This document shows, one piece after another, positions 1 to 6,174 of a DNA stretch of 6,766 nucleotides. The stretch is from positions 1 to 6,766 of the forward strand of contig CALGIH010000029.1 in assembly GCA_937916035.1 (NCBI GenBank), in the 5' to 3' direction. The position numbers were made by a program, and so were the translations under genes. The stretch's first letter is position 1. Each line of letters begins with the position of its first letter. The DNA is from an uncultured Lacinutrix sp. Its GTDB lineage: Bacteria > Bacteroidota > Bacteroidia > Flavobacteriales > Flavobacteriaceae. Under the pieces are notes generated by a model that was given only the letters and a program-made list of their open reading frames with translations, searched no databases and was not told where the DNA came from.

Positions 1-1257
1 AATTTAGGAACCATTCGTTCGTCAAATTTATGTACTGAAATTATGGAGTACACATCTCCAGATGAAGTTGCTGTTTGTAATTTGGCTTCTATTGCGTTAC
101 CAATGTTTATTAAAAATGGAGCTTTTGATCACAAGGAATTATTCAAAATAACCAAGCGTGTAACAAAAAACTTAAACAAGGTAATTGATAGAAATTATTA
201 TCCTGTTAAAGAAGCAGAAAACTCTAATTTCCGTCACAGACCAATTGGATTGGGTGTTCAAGGATTAGCTGATGCGTTTATAATGTTGCGCCTGCCTTTT
301 ACTAGTGATGAAGCAAAAAAACTAAATCAAGAGATATTTGAAACCTTATATTTTGCAGCTTTAACAGCAAGTATGGAAGAGGCAAAAGAAGATGGGCCTT
401 ACCAAACTTATAAAGGATCTCCAATAAGTCAAGGTGAGTTCCAACATAACCTTTGGGGAATTAAAGACGAAGAATTAAGCGGGAATTGGGATTGGGCTAA
501 ATTGCGTAAACAAGTAATGAAGCATGGTGTGCGTAACTCATTGTTAGTCGCTCCAATGCCAACAGCAAGTACCTCACAAATATTAGGAAACAATGAATGT
601 TTTGAGCCTTACACGTCAAATATTTATACACGCCGTGTATTGTCTGGTGAATTTATTGTGGTCAACAAACATTTACTTGAAGACCTTGTTGAACTAGGAC
701 TTTGGAATGATAGCTTAAAACAAGATATCATGAGAGCTAATGGTTCTGTTCAAAATATTGATAGTATTCCTCAAGATATTAAAGAGCTTTATAAAACTGT
801 TTGGGAATTGAGTATGAAAGATATTATAGACATGTCTCGTCACAGAGGTTATTTTATTGATCAATCACAATCACTTAACTTGTTTATGGAAGGTGCAACA
901 ATGGCAAAGCTTACTTCAATGCATTTTTATGCTTGGAAAAGTGGCTTAAAAACGGGAATGTACTACTTACGTACTAAGAGTGCCGTAGATGCTATTAAGT
1001 TTACATTAGATACAAAGAAAAATGAAGAACCGGCTGCAGAAGTAGACGAAGTTGTTGAAGTGGCTCAAGTAGAAGCATCAATAGTTGAAAAGCAAAAAGA
1101 AAAGGCAGCACAAACGGCTGCAAAGTTTGCGCAAAAAACCACAGAATTATCTACCGAAAAGGTAGAAGTTCAGCCAATGTCTCCAGATGAGATGAAAGCG
1201 ATTATAGCCCAAGCTAAGGCTGCTGAAGGTGATGACTGCTTAATGTGTGGGTCTTAA
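1..1257 (+). CDS. nrdA: Class I ribonucleoside-diphosphate reductase alpha subunit, 3' part (5' end outside window)
   Basis: Large catalytic subunit of class I ribonucleotide reductase, which reduces ribonucleoside diphosphates to deoxyribonucleotides in the cytoplasm with a radical-generating beta subunit (NrdB, not in the window). The reading frame is open from base 1; the ATG at 43 is internal, because the 14 codons before it encode the conserved active-site segment SNLCTEI. By E. coli numbering, N437, C439 and E441 correspond to codons at 25-27, 31-33 and 37-39, and C462 to the codon at 76-78 (AVCNLAS). The substrate phosphate loop PTASTSQ lies at 559-579, and the radical-transfer tyrosine pair (Y730/Y731) at 961-966 in GMYYLRT. 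After the core comes an Ala/Glu/Lys-rich tail of about 70 extra residues (roughly 1015-1230) and a C-terminal redox pair CLMC (1237-1248), where E. coli has CxxxxC. 418 codons are present; the N-terminal ATP-cone and the first half of the barrel are missing. Identification is very secure. Confidence 0.96.
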   Translation, partial: NLGTIRSSNLCTEIMEYTSPDEVAVCNLASIALPMFIKNGAFDHKELFKITKRVTKNLNKVIDRNYYPVKEAENSNFRHRPIGLGVQGLADAFIMLRLPFTSDEAKKLNQEIFETLYFAALTASMEEAKEDGPYQTYKGSPISQGEFQHNLWGIKDEELSGNWDWAKLRKQVMKHGVRNSLLVAPMPTASTSQILGNNECFEPYTSNIYTRRVLSGEFIVVNKHLLEDLVELGLWNDSLKQDIMRANGSVQNIDSIPQDIKELYKTVWELSMKDIIDMSRHRGYFIDQSQSLNLFMEGATMAKLTSMHFYAWKSGLKTGMYYLRTKSAVDAIKFTLDTKKNEEPAAEVDEVVEVAQVEASIVEKQKEKAAQTAAKFAQKTTELSTEKVEVQPMSPDEMKAIIAQAKAAEGDDCLMCGS

Positions 1258-1275
1258 TTATTAATAAGTATTAAT

Positions 1276-1315
1276 AAAAAGAGCCTCTTCTGAAACATTG
1301 GAAGAGGCTCTTTTT
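1276..1315. terminator. Bidirectional intrinsic terminator between nrdA and the convergent lipoprotein gene
   Basis: A perfect 10-bp GC-containing stem, GAGCCTCTTC (1281-1290) with GAAGAGGCTC (1301-1310), encloses a 10-nt loop. It is preceded by A5 and followed by T7, so either strand gives a hairpin plus U-tract. It starts 19 bp after the nrdA stop, and it begins directly after the stop codon of the minus-strand gene. The two convergent genes therefore share it. Confidence 0.92.
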
Positions 1316-2032
1316 TTAATTTAAAATATCTGTTCCTAAATAAGCATCGTCTTTATTGTAATACCAGGCGCGTACTTTTGGCATTTTTATAAAATTAACA
1401 ACCATTTCTTCGGTTAGTAAAATATATTCGCCACTATCATCTTTTTGATTACCGTTTTCATCTTTTTTGAAAAATTGATACACTTCCATGGCATACGTTT
1501 CTGGATCGAGATAGATGTACCAATTATCACTTCCAACAGATTCATCATAAGTTACTTTTAAAACTAAATACTCTTTACCTTTAAATGATCTAAGTTCAGC
1601 CGTTTCAGAAATATGGGTTCCAGGATCTTTCAGCTTCATTGGTAAGCCATATAAATAGGAGTAATAATTTTTATACATTTTAGCTCTGTCGCAATTAAGG
1701 TTATTTGCTTTTGCTTCTTCTTCGGTAAATTGAGCACTTCTATTAAAGGCAATATTACAATTGTCGCCTCTTACTTTATATTCAATCATTGTTGTGTCTT
1801 TAACGACCTTTAGATAAAAGGCGCTTTCAGGGTTATTTATGGTAATAACACTTTCTCTGTTAGGCGAATCGGGAGTTTCCATTGTGATATGGAATGTAGA
1901 ATTAAAGGTATTCCACTCATTATTTGGGTCATGATATGAAATTGAATTGTTTAAAATTTGTTCTGAGGTTAACTCTTTTTCACAAGACATAAAAACTGTG
2001 ATGATAATGGCAAAAACTATATTTTTTTTCAT
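1316..2032 (-). CDS. Small lipoprotein, DUF6503-like, function unknown
   Basis: 238-residue predicted lipoprotein. The N-terminus has two lysines, a hydrophobic stretch (residues 5-15) and a lipobox VFMSC with the lipidated cysteine at position 17. The mature start CEKE is charged, loosely like the acidic/lysine export signals known for Bacteroidota surface lipoproteins, so outer-membrane or surface location is possible but not proven. The mature part is rich in beta-type segments and has conserved-looking stretches such as YHDPNNEW (33-40), YYSYLYGLPMKLKDPGT (123-139), WYIYLDPETYAME (171-183) and RAWYYNKDDAYLGTDIL near the end. This pattern is what I recall for the Bacteroidota family DUF6503; the family call is from memory. 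Two cysteines (92 and 114) could form a disulfide outside the cytoplasm. The gene is its own transcription unit, between terminators at 1276-1315 and 2164-2194. No enzymatic motif is seen and no function can be assigned. The start is fixed by the signal peptide. Confidence 0.85.
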   Translation of the reverse strand: MKKNIVFAIIITVFMSCEKELTSEQILNNSISYHDPNNEWNTFNSTFHITMETPDSPNRESVITINNPESAFYLKVVKDTTMIEYKVRGDNCNIAFNRSAQFTEEEAKANNLNCDRAKMYKNYYSYLYGLPMKLKDPGTHISETAELRSFKGKEYLVLKVTYDESVGSDNWYIYLDPETYAMEVYQFFKKDENGNQKDDSGEYILLTEEMVVNFIKMPKVRAWYYNKDDAYLGTDILN

Positions 2033-2050
2033 CCGGAAAGAGTATTTGAT

Positions 2051-2082
2051 TTTTACGAATTTAAAGGAATTTTACGAATTTA
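2051..2082 (-). repeat. Pair of 13-bp direct repeats upstream of the lipoprotein gene
   Basis: TTTTACGAATTTA occurs exactly at 2051-2063 and at 2070-2082 (19 bp start to start), 19 to 50 bp upstream of the lipoprotein start codon. On the minus strand each copy begins TAAATTCG, one base off the Bacteroidota -7 element TAnnTTTG, so the pair may be tandem promoter elements or an operator. A TTG lies 15 bp upstream of the distal copy, closer than usual for a -33 element, so the promoter reading is weak. The repeat itself is certain. Confidence 0.5.
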
Positions 2083-2163
2083 TCATATCACGACTTCCAA
2101 TCGTTTTTTAGTAATTCTATCAAACATGTTAAAAACAAGGATGATTAACTTATAAAACGACAC

Positions 2164-2194
2164 AAAAAAACACCTAGTATTTAGGTGTTTTTTT
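2164..2194 (-). terminator. Intrinsic terminator of the porin-pit transcription unit
   Basis: A perfect 13-bp stem (2164-2176 with 2182-2194; core CACCTA/TAGGTG) with a 5-nt loop and A7/T7 flanks. It lies 22 bp beyond the pit stop codon on the minus strand. The symmetric A/T flanks would let it work in both directions, but no plus-strand gene leads into it. It separates the phosphate genes from the lipoprotein gene downstream. Confidence 0.92.
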
Positions 2195-2215
2195 ATTGAC
2201 TATTTATCTATTTTA

Positions 2216-4507
2216 CTATTTTTCCTCAATGACTTCAATATTATTTGGAAGCGTTGCAGGTTCAACAGACGCATCATGTGCTCCATGATACTCTTCTAAT
2301 AAATTCATTGTTGCTGTTAACAAATCTTTTGTTTCTAAAAGAATACTAAAGTATAAGGTTGTGTTTTTTGGGCTAGATTCTTCTGTACGAGTTCGAGCTA
2401 CTTGCTTTTGAATTTTATCTGTTACTAAGGTAATTATTTCTTGTTTTCTCCCAAGAATTACACCAATTTCTTCAAACGATCTCGAGTCAAAAGCCTTTTT
2501 AGTGTTATCAAAAAATGTTTCAAATCGCTCATCAACTTCTTTCAACTCTTTTATTTGACTAAACTTTAATTTTTTATGATTGTTATTTACGTGTTTATGA
2601 GTCACTTTAGTGATATATTCTAAAGATTGCACCATGTCTTGTAAGTGCCCTAAAATATTAATATAAAAATTACTGGCACCTATGCTTGATTCATCTAAGT
2701 TTTTGATGAAATAGAAAATGTTATCTCTTAAATCATCAACTTCATCAGAGAGTTTGACAATTTGTTTCTTATTTTTCTTTAATAACCCTACGTCTTGTTT
2801 GGCTAAACCGTTTATTGCATTTGTATAAATTCTATTTCCACGTTTAACTACATTTGCAATGTTTTTTGCACTTTCTTGAATAACACCCTGAACAGAACTG
2901 CTTTCTGCTTTTGTTAGGCTATCTTCTTCAATAGTTTTAGTAGAAGTTTTCTTATGTGAGCTGTAATTTATATACAATAAAACTGCCGTTAATAATAACA
3001 AAATTGGAGTCATAACTTTTGGATTCCAGTTGATTAGAAAAACAACAATACCAGACGCGAAAAATGCTCCTATTGCGGTTCCAAACCATCCACCAATAAC
3101 GTTTAAAACGCCAGCCACGCGGTAAACAGCACTTTCTCTTCCCCATGCCTTATCAGCAAGCGATGATCCCATGGCAACCATGAATGTAACATATGTAGTT
3201 GATAATGGTAATTTCATTGAAGTAGCGAGAGCAATTAATACCCCTGCAACCATTAAGTTAACCGACGCACGAATCATGTCAAATGCTGGAGCATCAATAC
3301 TTTGATCTTTGGTTAACATAACATTATCAGGCTTTGTAAAACTCTTTGCAAGTCTTTCCTGAATGGATGTTGGGATAATTATACTAAAATAACTTGAAAG
3401 CTGAGTTGTTCGTTTTACAACACTTCTTGAAAGTCGATTAGGTTCAAATTTTTCGTGTGTTTCACCTTGGCGTGATAAACTAATTTCAGTCTCTGCAACT
3501 GTTTTAGCTTTTTTAGAAAACCATAAAGTTAATACCATTATGCCGCCAGAAATAAATAATATCAATGGTTCAGCTGGTACTTTTTTCTCTAATACTGCCA
3601 TGGACATTGAAGGATCCATGCCTCCAGCAATCCAAGCCTCATAAGAATGATATGCTGCCATTGGTACTCCAATAAAGTTTACAAGATCGTTTCCAGAGAA
3701 AGCTAAGGCTAATCCAAAAGTTCCAACAGCAATTACAAAGAGAAGTACGGTTTTCTTTGTAACTATTTGAAATATATATGAAAATAAAACCCAGAAAACA
3801 AAGCTTCCTAATATGATTACAACTTCATTACCTTCAACCATTCCTTCAAGATCACTATAATATGGTGTTCCTTTTAATCCTTTTAAGAAAATAAAATAGG
3901 TTATAGCGGTTAATGCGACACCTCCAAAAACAACTCCAACATTCTTTATTTTATTTTCATAGTTAAACGTAAAAATAAGACGTGAAACCCATTGAACAGC
4001 CGCTCCTATTGTAAACGCTATAATAACAGATAGTAAAATTCCAATAATAATTGTAGATGCAGTTTCCGTATTTATGTAGTTCCCTAAATCTGCAAACGTC
4101 TGGTCATCAGTGGCGCTAATTTTAATTAACGACATAACCACTGCAGCACCTAATAAGTTAAAAACGATAGATACAGTAGTTGATGTTGGAAGACCAAGTG
4201 TGTTAAAGAAATCTAACAATAAAATGTCTGTTATCATGACAGCCATAAAGATGAGCATGATTTCACTAAACTCAAATTGAGCTGGAACGAAAATACCTTT
4301 TCGAGCTACTTCCATCATACCACTTGAAAACACTGCTCCAATGAATATACCTAAGCTAGCAACAATCATTATTGTTCTTAATGAAATAGCTTTTGAGCCT
4401 ATAGCTGAATTCAAGAAATTAATAGCATCATTGCTTACACCTACTACAATGTCTACAACTGCAAGAACTGTAATGGCAATGAGCATAAATAAATAAATAT
4501 TATCCAT
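2216..4507 (-). CDS. pit: Pit/PHO4-family inorganic phosphate transporter with fused C-terminal PhoU-like domain
   Basis: 763-residue inner-membrane phosphate permease of the PiT (PHO4) family, which imports phosphate, as metal-phosphate or free phosphate, using an ion gradient. The family's internal duplication is visible: GVSNDAIN at 23-30 with GLPTSTT at 105-111, and again SGNDLVNFIG at 271-280 with KLPLSTTYV at 432-440. The ND pairs and the PTSTT/PLSTT loops form the substrate and cation site in this family. Many hydrophobic helices fill residues 1-330 and 410-515, with a hydrophilic cytoplasmic loop at about 331-409. Residues about 540-745 are soluble, helical and charged, resembling PhoU/DUF47 proteins, which regulate Pit or Pst transporters. 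Elsewhere this domain is often a separate gene next to pit; here it is fused, a form I believe is common in Bacteroidota. The gene follows the porin gene by 69 bp on the same strand, so co-transcription is likely, although a separate promoter is possible. The N-terminal start is supported by the first helix beginning at once. Confidence 0.93.
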   Translation of the reverse strand: MDNIYLFMLIAITVLAVVDIVVGVSNDAINFLNSAIGSKAISLRTIMIVASLGIFIGAVFSSGMMEVARKGIFVPAQFEFSEIMLIFMAVMITDILLLDFFNTLGLPTSTTVSIVFNLLGAAVVMSLIKISATDDQTFADLGNYINTETASTIIIGILLSVIIAFTIGAAVQWVSRLIFTFNYENKIKNVGVVFGGVALTAITYFIFLKGLKGTPYYSDLEGMVEGNEVVIILGSFVFWVLFSYIFQIVTKKTVLLFVIAVGTFGLALAFSGNDLVNFIGVPMAAYHSYEAWIAGGMDPSMSMAVLEKKVPAEPLILFISGGIMVLTLWFSKKAKTVAETEISLSRQGETHEKFEPNRLSRSVVKRTTQLSSYFSIIIPTSIQERLAKSFTKPDNVMLTKDQSIDAPAFDMIRASVNLMVAGVLIALATSMKLPLSTTYVTFMVAMGSSLADKAWGRESAVYRVAGVLNVIGGWFGTAIGAFFASGIVVFLINWNPKVMTPILLLLTAVLLYINYSSHKKTSTKTIEEDSLTKAESSSVQGVIQESAKNIANVVKRGNRIYTNAINGLAKQDVGLLKKNKKQIVKLSDEVDDLRDNIFYFIKNLDESSIGASNFYINILGHLQDMVQSLEYITKVTHKHVNNNHKKLKFSQIKELKEVDERFETFFDNTKKAFDSRSFEEIGVILGRKQEIITLVTDKIQKQVARTRTEESSPKNTTLYFSILLETKDLLTATMNLLEEYHGAHDASVEPATLPNNIEVIEEK

Positions 4508-4528
4508 AATTTAGTTAGAATTAGTCTG

Positions 4529-4578
4529 CAAATATCTATAGTGTTTTGCAGTGATATGTTATGTTAATGTTATGTTTT
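4529..4578 (-). promoter_or_regulatory. Candidate pit promoter with 11-bp-phased repeats and a dyad
   Basis: Between the porin stop and pit start, the plus strand shows TGTTATGTTAA followed at once by TGTTATGTTTT (4557-4578): two 11-bp direct repeats with the same first nine bases. Toward pit on the minus strand, GATATTTG (4536-4529) matches the Bacteroidota -7 element TAnnTTTG at five of six fixed positions. It has no TTG -33 element at normal distance, as expected of an activator-dependent promoter. A dyad CTGCAAA (4526-4532)/TTTGCAG (4545-4551) covers the -7 element. It has no U-tract, so it is not an obvious terminator. This could also be merely the spacer of a two-gene operon. Confidence 0.35.
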
Positions 4579-5782
4579 AAAAATGAATATCAAAACCTAG
4601 TCTAAATGTAATGTTATTTTCACTTCCGTCAAGCGTAGTATAACTAATATCAGACTGCACCTTTAATTTATGACCAACAATAAATTTGTTAACACCTAAT
4701 GTATATTGCTCAGTTGGTAAGGCGCCAGTAATACTTTCATAATTTACAGTTGTAAAACGTGAAACGATTTCGTAGTTACTTTTGAATAAATATCCTGCTT
4801 GCAAGTTTAAGGCGTTACCAGTTAACACGATATCTCCTGTTGGTGAAAATCCATCTAGCTCTGTTGCGATTTCATCATCAGCTGTGCGTGTTGCATATTC
4901 TCCCATAAATGAAAATCCATTGTATTTAAACATTGCATCTGCAAAAATAGTTGTTTGATCTGTTTCATATAAAGACCCATCAGTTCTAATCATATAATCA
5001 CCAGCAAATCCTCTTTCTCTAACAGCATCTTGGTTATAATTATATGTAAACCCAGCCATTAGTTTTGGTTTCTCCTCACGCTTTAAATCTGATTGACTGT
5101 AATCACCGCTAGATTTAAATGTTCCAAATGGCAAAAACTCAAGTCGAGCCGTGTATTGCAAGCCCCCTTCATTTCCTTCAGTTACGTTACGACCTTCACC
5201 TTGAGACACTGCAAACTTCTCACGCATTAAAAATTCACCACCTAGGCTCGTTTTGTGACGTATTTGAATACCTAAATCACGATCTAAATTAAAACGACTA
5301 TTTAATAACGAACGATCTATTAGTTGCAGATTGGCTGAAGACACTACGCGCTCCACATTACCTGGAAGTTTTGTTTGTCCAGCCCATAATTCCCAGTTTC
5401 CTGCAAAATTCCACATAATTACTGCGTCTAAAATATATCTTGGGGTATTTCTATTATAGGCGTTAGCACCAGAAATATCTCTATTAGATAGACCTAACTC
5501 TATTTTATATTTAAGTTTAGGACTGTAAGCAAAACCATCAAATTTTAAGCGAGCTCTTCGTACAATAAAATTGTGTTCAGGGCTAACATATTGATTTCCA
5601 TCATGATTCCAAGAAGAAATTGAACGTACTTGAAATCGAGGTGCAAATTTCACACTAAAAGAGCTGTCTTTTGCAACGAAGTTAATTAAACCATTGCCAA
5701 ATGAAGTATCGCTAATCTCTTGAGCCTTCAGTGATGAAAGTGCTACAAAGGTGATAGCAATCACAGAAATTTTAATTTTCAT
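4577..5782 (-). CDS. Outer-membrane porin of the phosphate-selective porin (OprO/OprP-like) family
   Basis: 401-residue predicted outer-membrane beta-barrel. A signal peptide (residues 1-20, ending SLKA before Q21) is followed by alternating beta strands and a C-terminal phenylalanine, as in barrels recognised by the BAM machinery. Landmarks typical of the phosphate-selective porin family in Bacteroidota are FIVRRARLKFDGF (72-84), GQTKLPGNVERV (135-146) and DRSLLNSRFNLDRDLGIQI (156-174). Length is close to the usual 380-420 residues. It would let phosphate, or other anions, cross the outer membrane; the family name overstates specificity, since the substrate of most members is untested. Its position directly upstream of the Pit phosphate transporter on the same strand supports phosphate here. 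No Shine-Dalgarno sequence precedes the ATG; the leader is A-rich (AAAAACTAATACCTAATT), as usual in this phylum. That leader is the target of the complementary segment described in the ncRNA entry. Confidence 0.9.
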   Translation of the reverse strand: MKIKISVIAITFVALSSLKAQEISDTSFGNGLINFVAKDSSFSVKFAPRFQVRSISSWNHDGNQYVSPEHNFIVRRARLKFDGFAYSPKLKYKIELGLSNRDISGANAYNRNTPRYILDAVIMWNFAGNWELWAGQTKLPGNVERVVSSANLQLIDRSLLNSRFNLDRDLGIQIRHKTSLGGEFLMREKFAVSQGEGRNVTEGNEGGLQYTARLEFLPFGTFKSSGDYSQSDLKREEKPKLMAGFTYNYNQDAVRERGFAGDYMIRTDGSLYETDQTTIFADAMFKYNGFSFMGEYATRTADDEIATELDGFSPTGDIVLTGNALNLQAGYLFKSNYEIVSRFTTVNYESITGALPTEQYTLGVNKFIVGHKLKVQSDISYTTLDGSENNITFRLGFDIHF

Positions 5783-5807
5783 AATTAGGTATTAGTTTTT
5801 GTCGCTG

Positions 5808-5863
5808 CAAAGAACTAATACTAATGTTAAATTAATGTAACCAAAACATTAACATTAAGGTAA
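5808..5863 (-). promoter_or_regulatory. Candidate porin promoter/operator region
   Basis: The plus strand has TGTTAAATTAA (5825-5835) followed at once by TGTAACCAAAA (5836-5846), a pair of 11-bp-phased TGTnA units like those before pit and before the divergent small gene. On the minus strand a further TGTTAAT (5854-5848) overlaps the distal end. Toward the porin, TTTG (5811-5808) is followed by CAG, as in the pit leader (TTTGCAG), and is the likely end of the -7 element, but the expected TA is missing (GTTCTTTG). No -33 TTG is found at normal distance. A weak basal promoter that needs an activator fits. An 8-bp dyad TATTAGTT (5820-5813 on the minus strand)/AACTAATA (5797-5790) straddles the presumed start site. 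Confidence 0.4.
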
Positions 5864-5889
5864 AAAAAACTGCCTTGGCCAAAGGCAGT
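5862..5889 (-). terminator. Orphan intrinsic terminator facing the porin gene
   Basis: On the minus strand ACTGCCTT (5889-5882) pairs with AAGGCAGT (5876-5869) around a 5-nt loop, and a run of T follows (5868-5862). On the plus strand there is no T-tract after the hairpin, so it works leftward only. No annotated gene precedes it on the minus strand: the nearest upstream gene (6175-6537) is on the other strand. It must therefore end an unannotated short transcript or act as an attenuator in a long porin leader. Confidence 0.85.
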
Positions 5890-5963
5890 CATTAGAAATC
5901 ATGATAATATAGTCGACAAAAACTAATAGATTATATGAAATACTAATTGTTTGTCTTAAGACG
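5862..5963 (-). ncRNA. Candidate small RNA upstream of the porin gene, complementary to the porin leader
   Basis: Predicted transcript of about 100 nt. The 3' end is set by the strong terminator at 5862-5889. The 5' end is a guess from a -7-like GATATTTG at 5975-5968, which shares the 11-mer TAGATATTTGC with the pit promoter region. Inside are a perfect palindrome GTCTTAAGAC near the 5' end, a 6-bp stem GACAAA (5955-5950)/TTTGTC (5920-5915), and the segment TATTAGTTTTTGTCG (5928-5914), fully complementary to the porin mRNA from 22 to 8 nt before its AUG. Such pairing would cover the ribosome-binding region, as known for sRNAs that repress porins in enterobacteria. No good small ORF is seen: reading frames of 12 and 15 codons exist but lack support. 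The alternative is a 5' leader with an attenuator. Existence of the RNA is inferred, not shown. Confidence 0.4.
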
Positions 5964-6082
5964 TTGGCAAATATCTAACATATAGATAAGGTAATTGTAA
6001 CCACAATATTATTAAATCATTAAGCTAATTGTTAAGCTATAAAACAAGTAAACAATTAATAATCAATGGATTAGGTGTTCAA
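5964..6082. other. Central part of the divergent intergenic region, no gene seen
   Basis: Very AT-rich. It holds TAAGCTA twice (6021-6027 and 6033-6039) and an 8-bp dyad TAATTGTT (6026-6033)/AACAATTA (6051-6058). On the minus strand three units starting GTTA/CTTA/GTTA fall exactly 11 bp apart (first bases at 6001, 5990 and 5979), just upstream of and overlapping the presumed RNA promoter. I see no ORF with a credible start or length on either strand; the likely content is regulatory. Confidence 0.4.
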
Positions 6083-6137
6083 TGTAAATTTAATGTTAAT
6101 TAATAGTTGTTAAAATGTTAATTAATATTTATATTTG
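6083..6137 (+). promoter_or_regulatory. Promoter of the small secreted-repeat gene with 11/22-bp-phased direct repeats
   Basis: TATATTTG at 6130-6137 is an exact Bacteroidota -7 element (TAnnTTTG), and TTG at 6107-6109 lies 20 bp upstream, within the usual spacing for the -33 element. This puts the transcript start near 6142-6145 and leaves a leader of about 30 nt. AATGTTAATTAATA occurs exactly twice, at 6092-6105 and 6114-6127, 22 bp apart; one copy lies upstream of the -33 and one between -33 and -7. With TGTAAA at 6083, the TGTnAA cores fall at 6083, 6094 and 6116, i.e. in 11-bp register. The repeats could bind an activator of the PhoB type or a repressor. Confidence 0.65.
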
Positions 6138-6174
6138 ATGTGTCGGCAAACTAATTTAAACTTATATACGCGTT

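Larger units (their letters stand above)
5790..5928. repeat. 15-bp perfect inverted repeat linking the porin leader and the upstream orphan RNA
   Basis: TATTAGTTTTTGTCG at 5790-5804 is the exact reverse complement of CGACAAAAACTAATA at 5914-5928; the arms are 109 bp apart. The left arm lies 8 to 22 nt upstream of the porin start codon. The right arm lies upstream of the orphan minus-strand terminator. If separate transcripts are made, the arms pair in trans. If one long leader is made, they pair in cis around the terminator hairpin. Confidence 0.75.

Noticed and set aside
43..45. ATG as the start of the nrdA reading frame
   Set aside because: The frame is open from base 1 and the codons before it encode catalytic N, C and E residues; the true start is outside the window.
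2952..3146. 64-codon open frame on the minus strand inside pit
   Set aside because: It overlaps the pit coding sequence in another frame, in a region encoding membrane helices, has an odd composition (many Arg, Trp, Cys), and has no start signal of its own.
5862..5889. Known riboswitch or tRNA ahead of the orphan terminator
   Set aside because: No cloverleaf and no recognisable riboswitch core is seen in the AT-rich upstream 100 nt; only small stems are present.
5863..5983. Short minus-strand frames of 12 codons (ATG at 5981) and 15 codons (ATG at 5903) as leader peptides
   Set aside because: They are very short, lack regulatory codon runs, and the second runs through the terminator hairpin without an obvious attenuation logic.
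6021..6058. TAAGCTA repeats and the AATTGTT/AACAATT dyad as an attachment site or origin
   Set aside because: They are short, imperfect in context and expected in AT-rich DNA; no integrase, DnaA-box cluster or tRNA is nearby.
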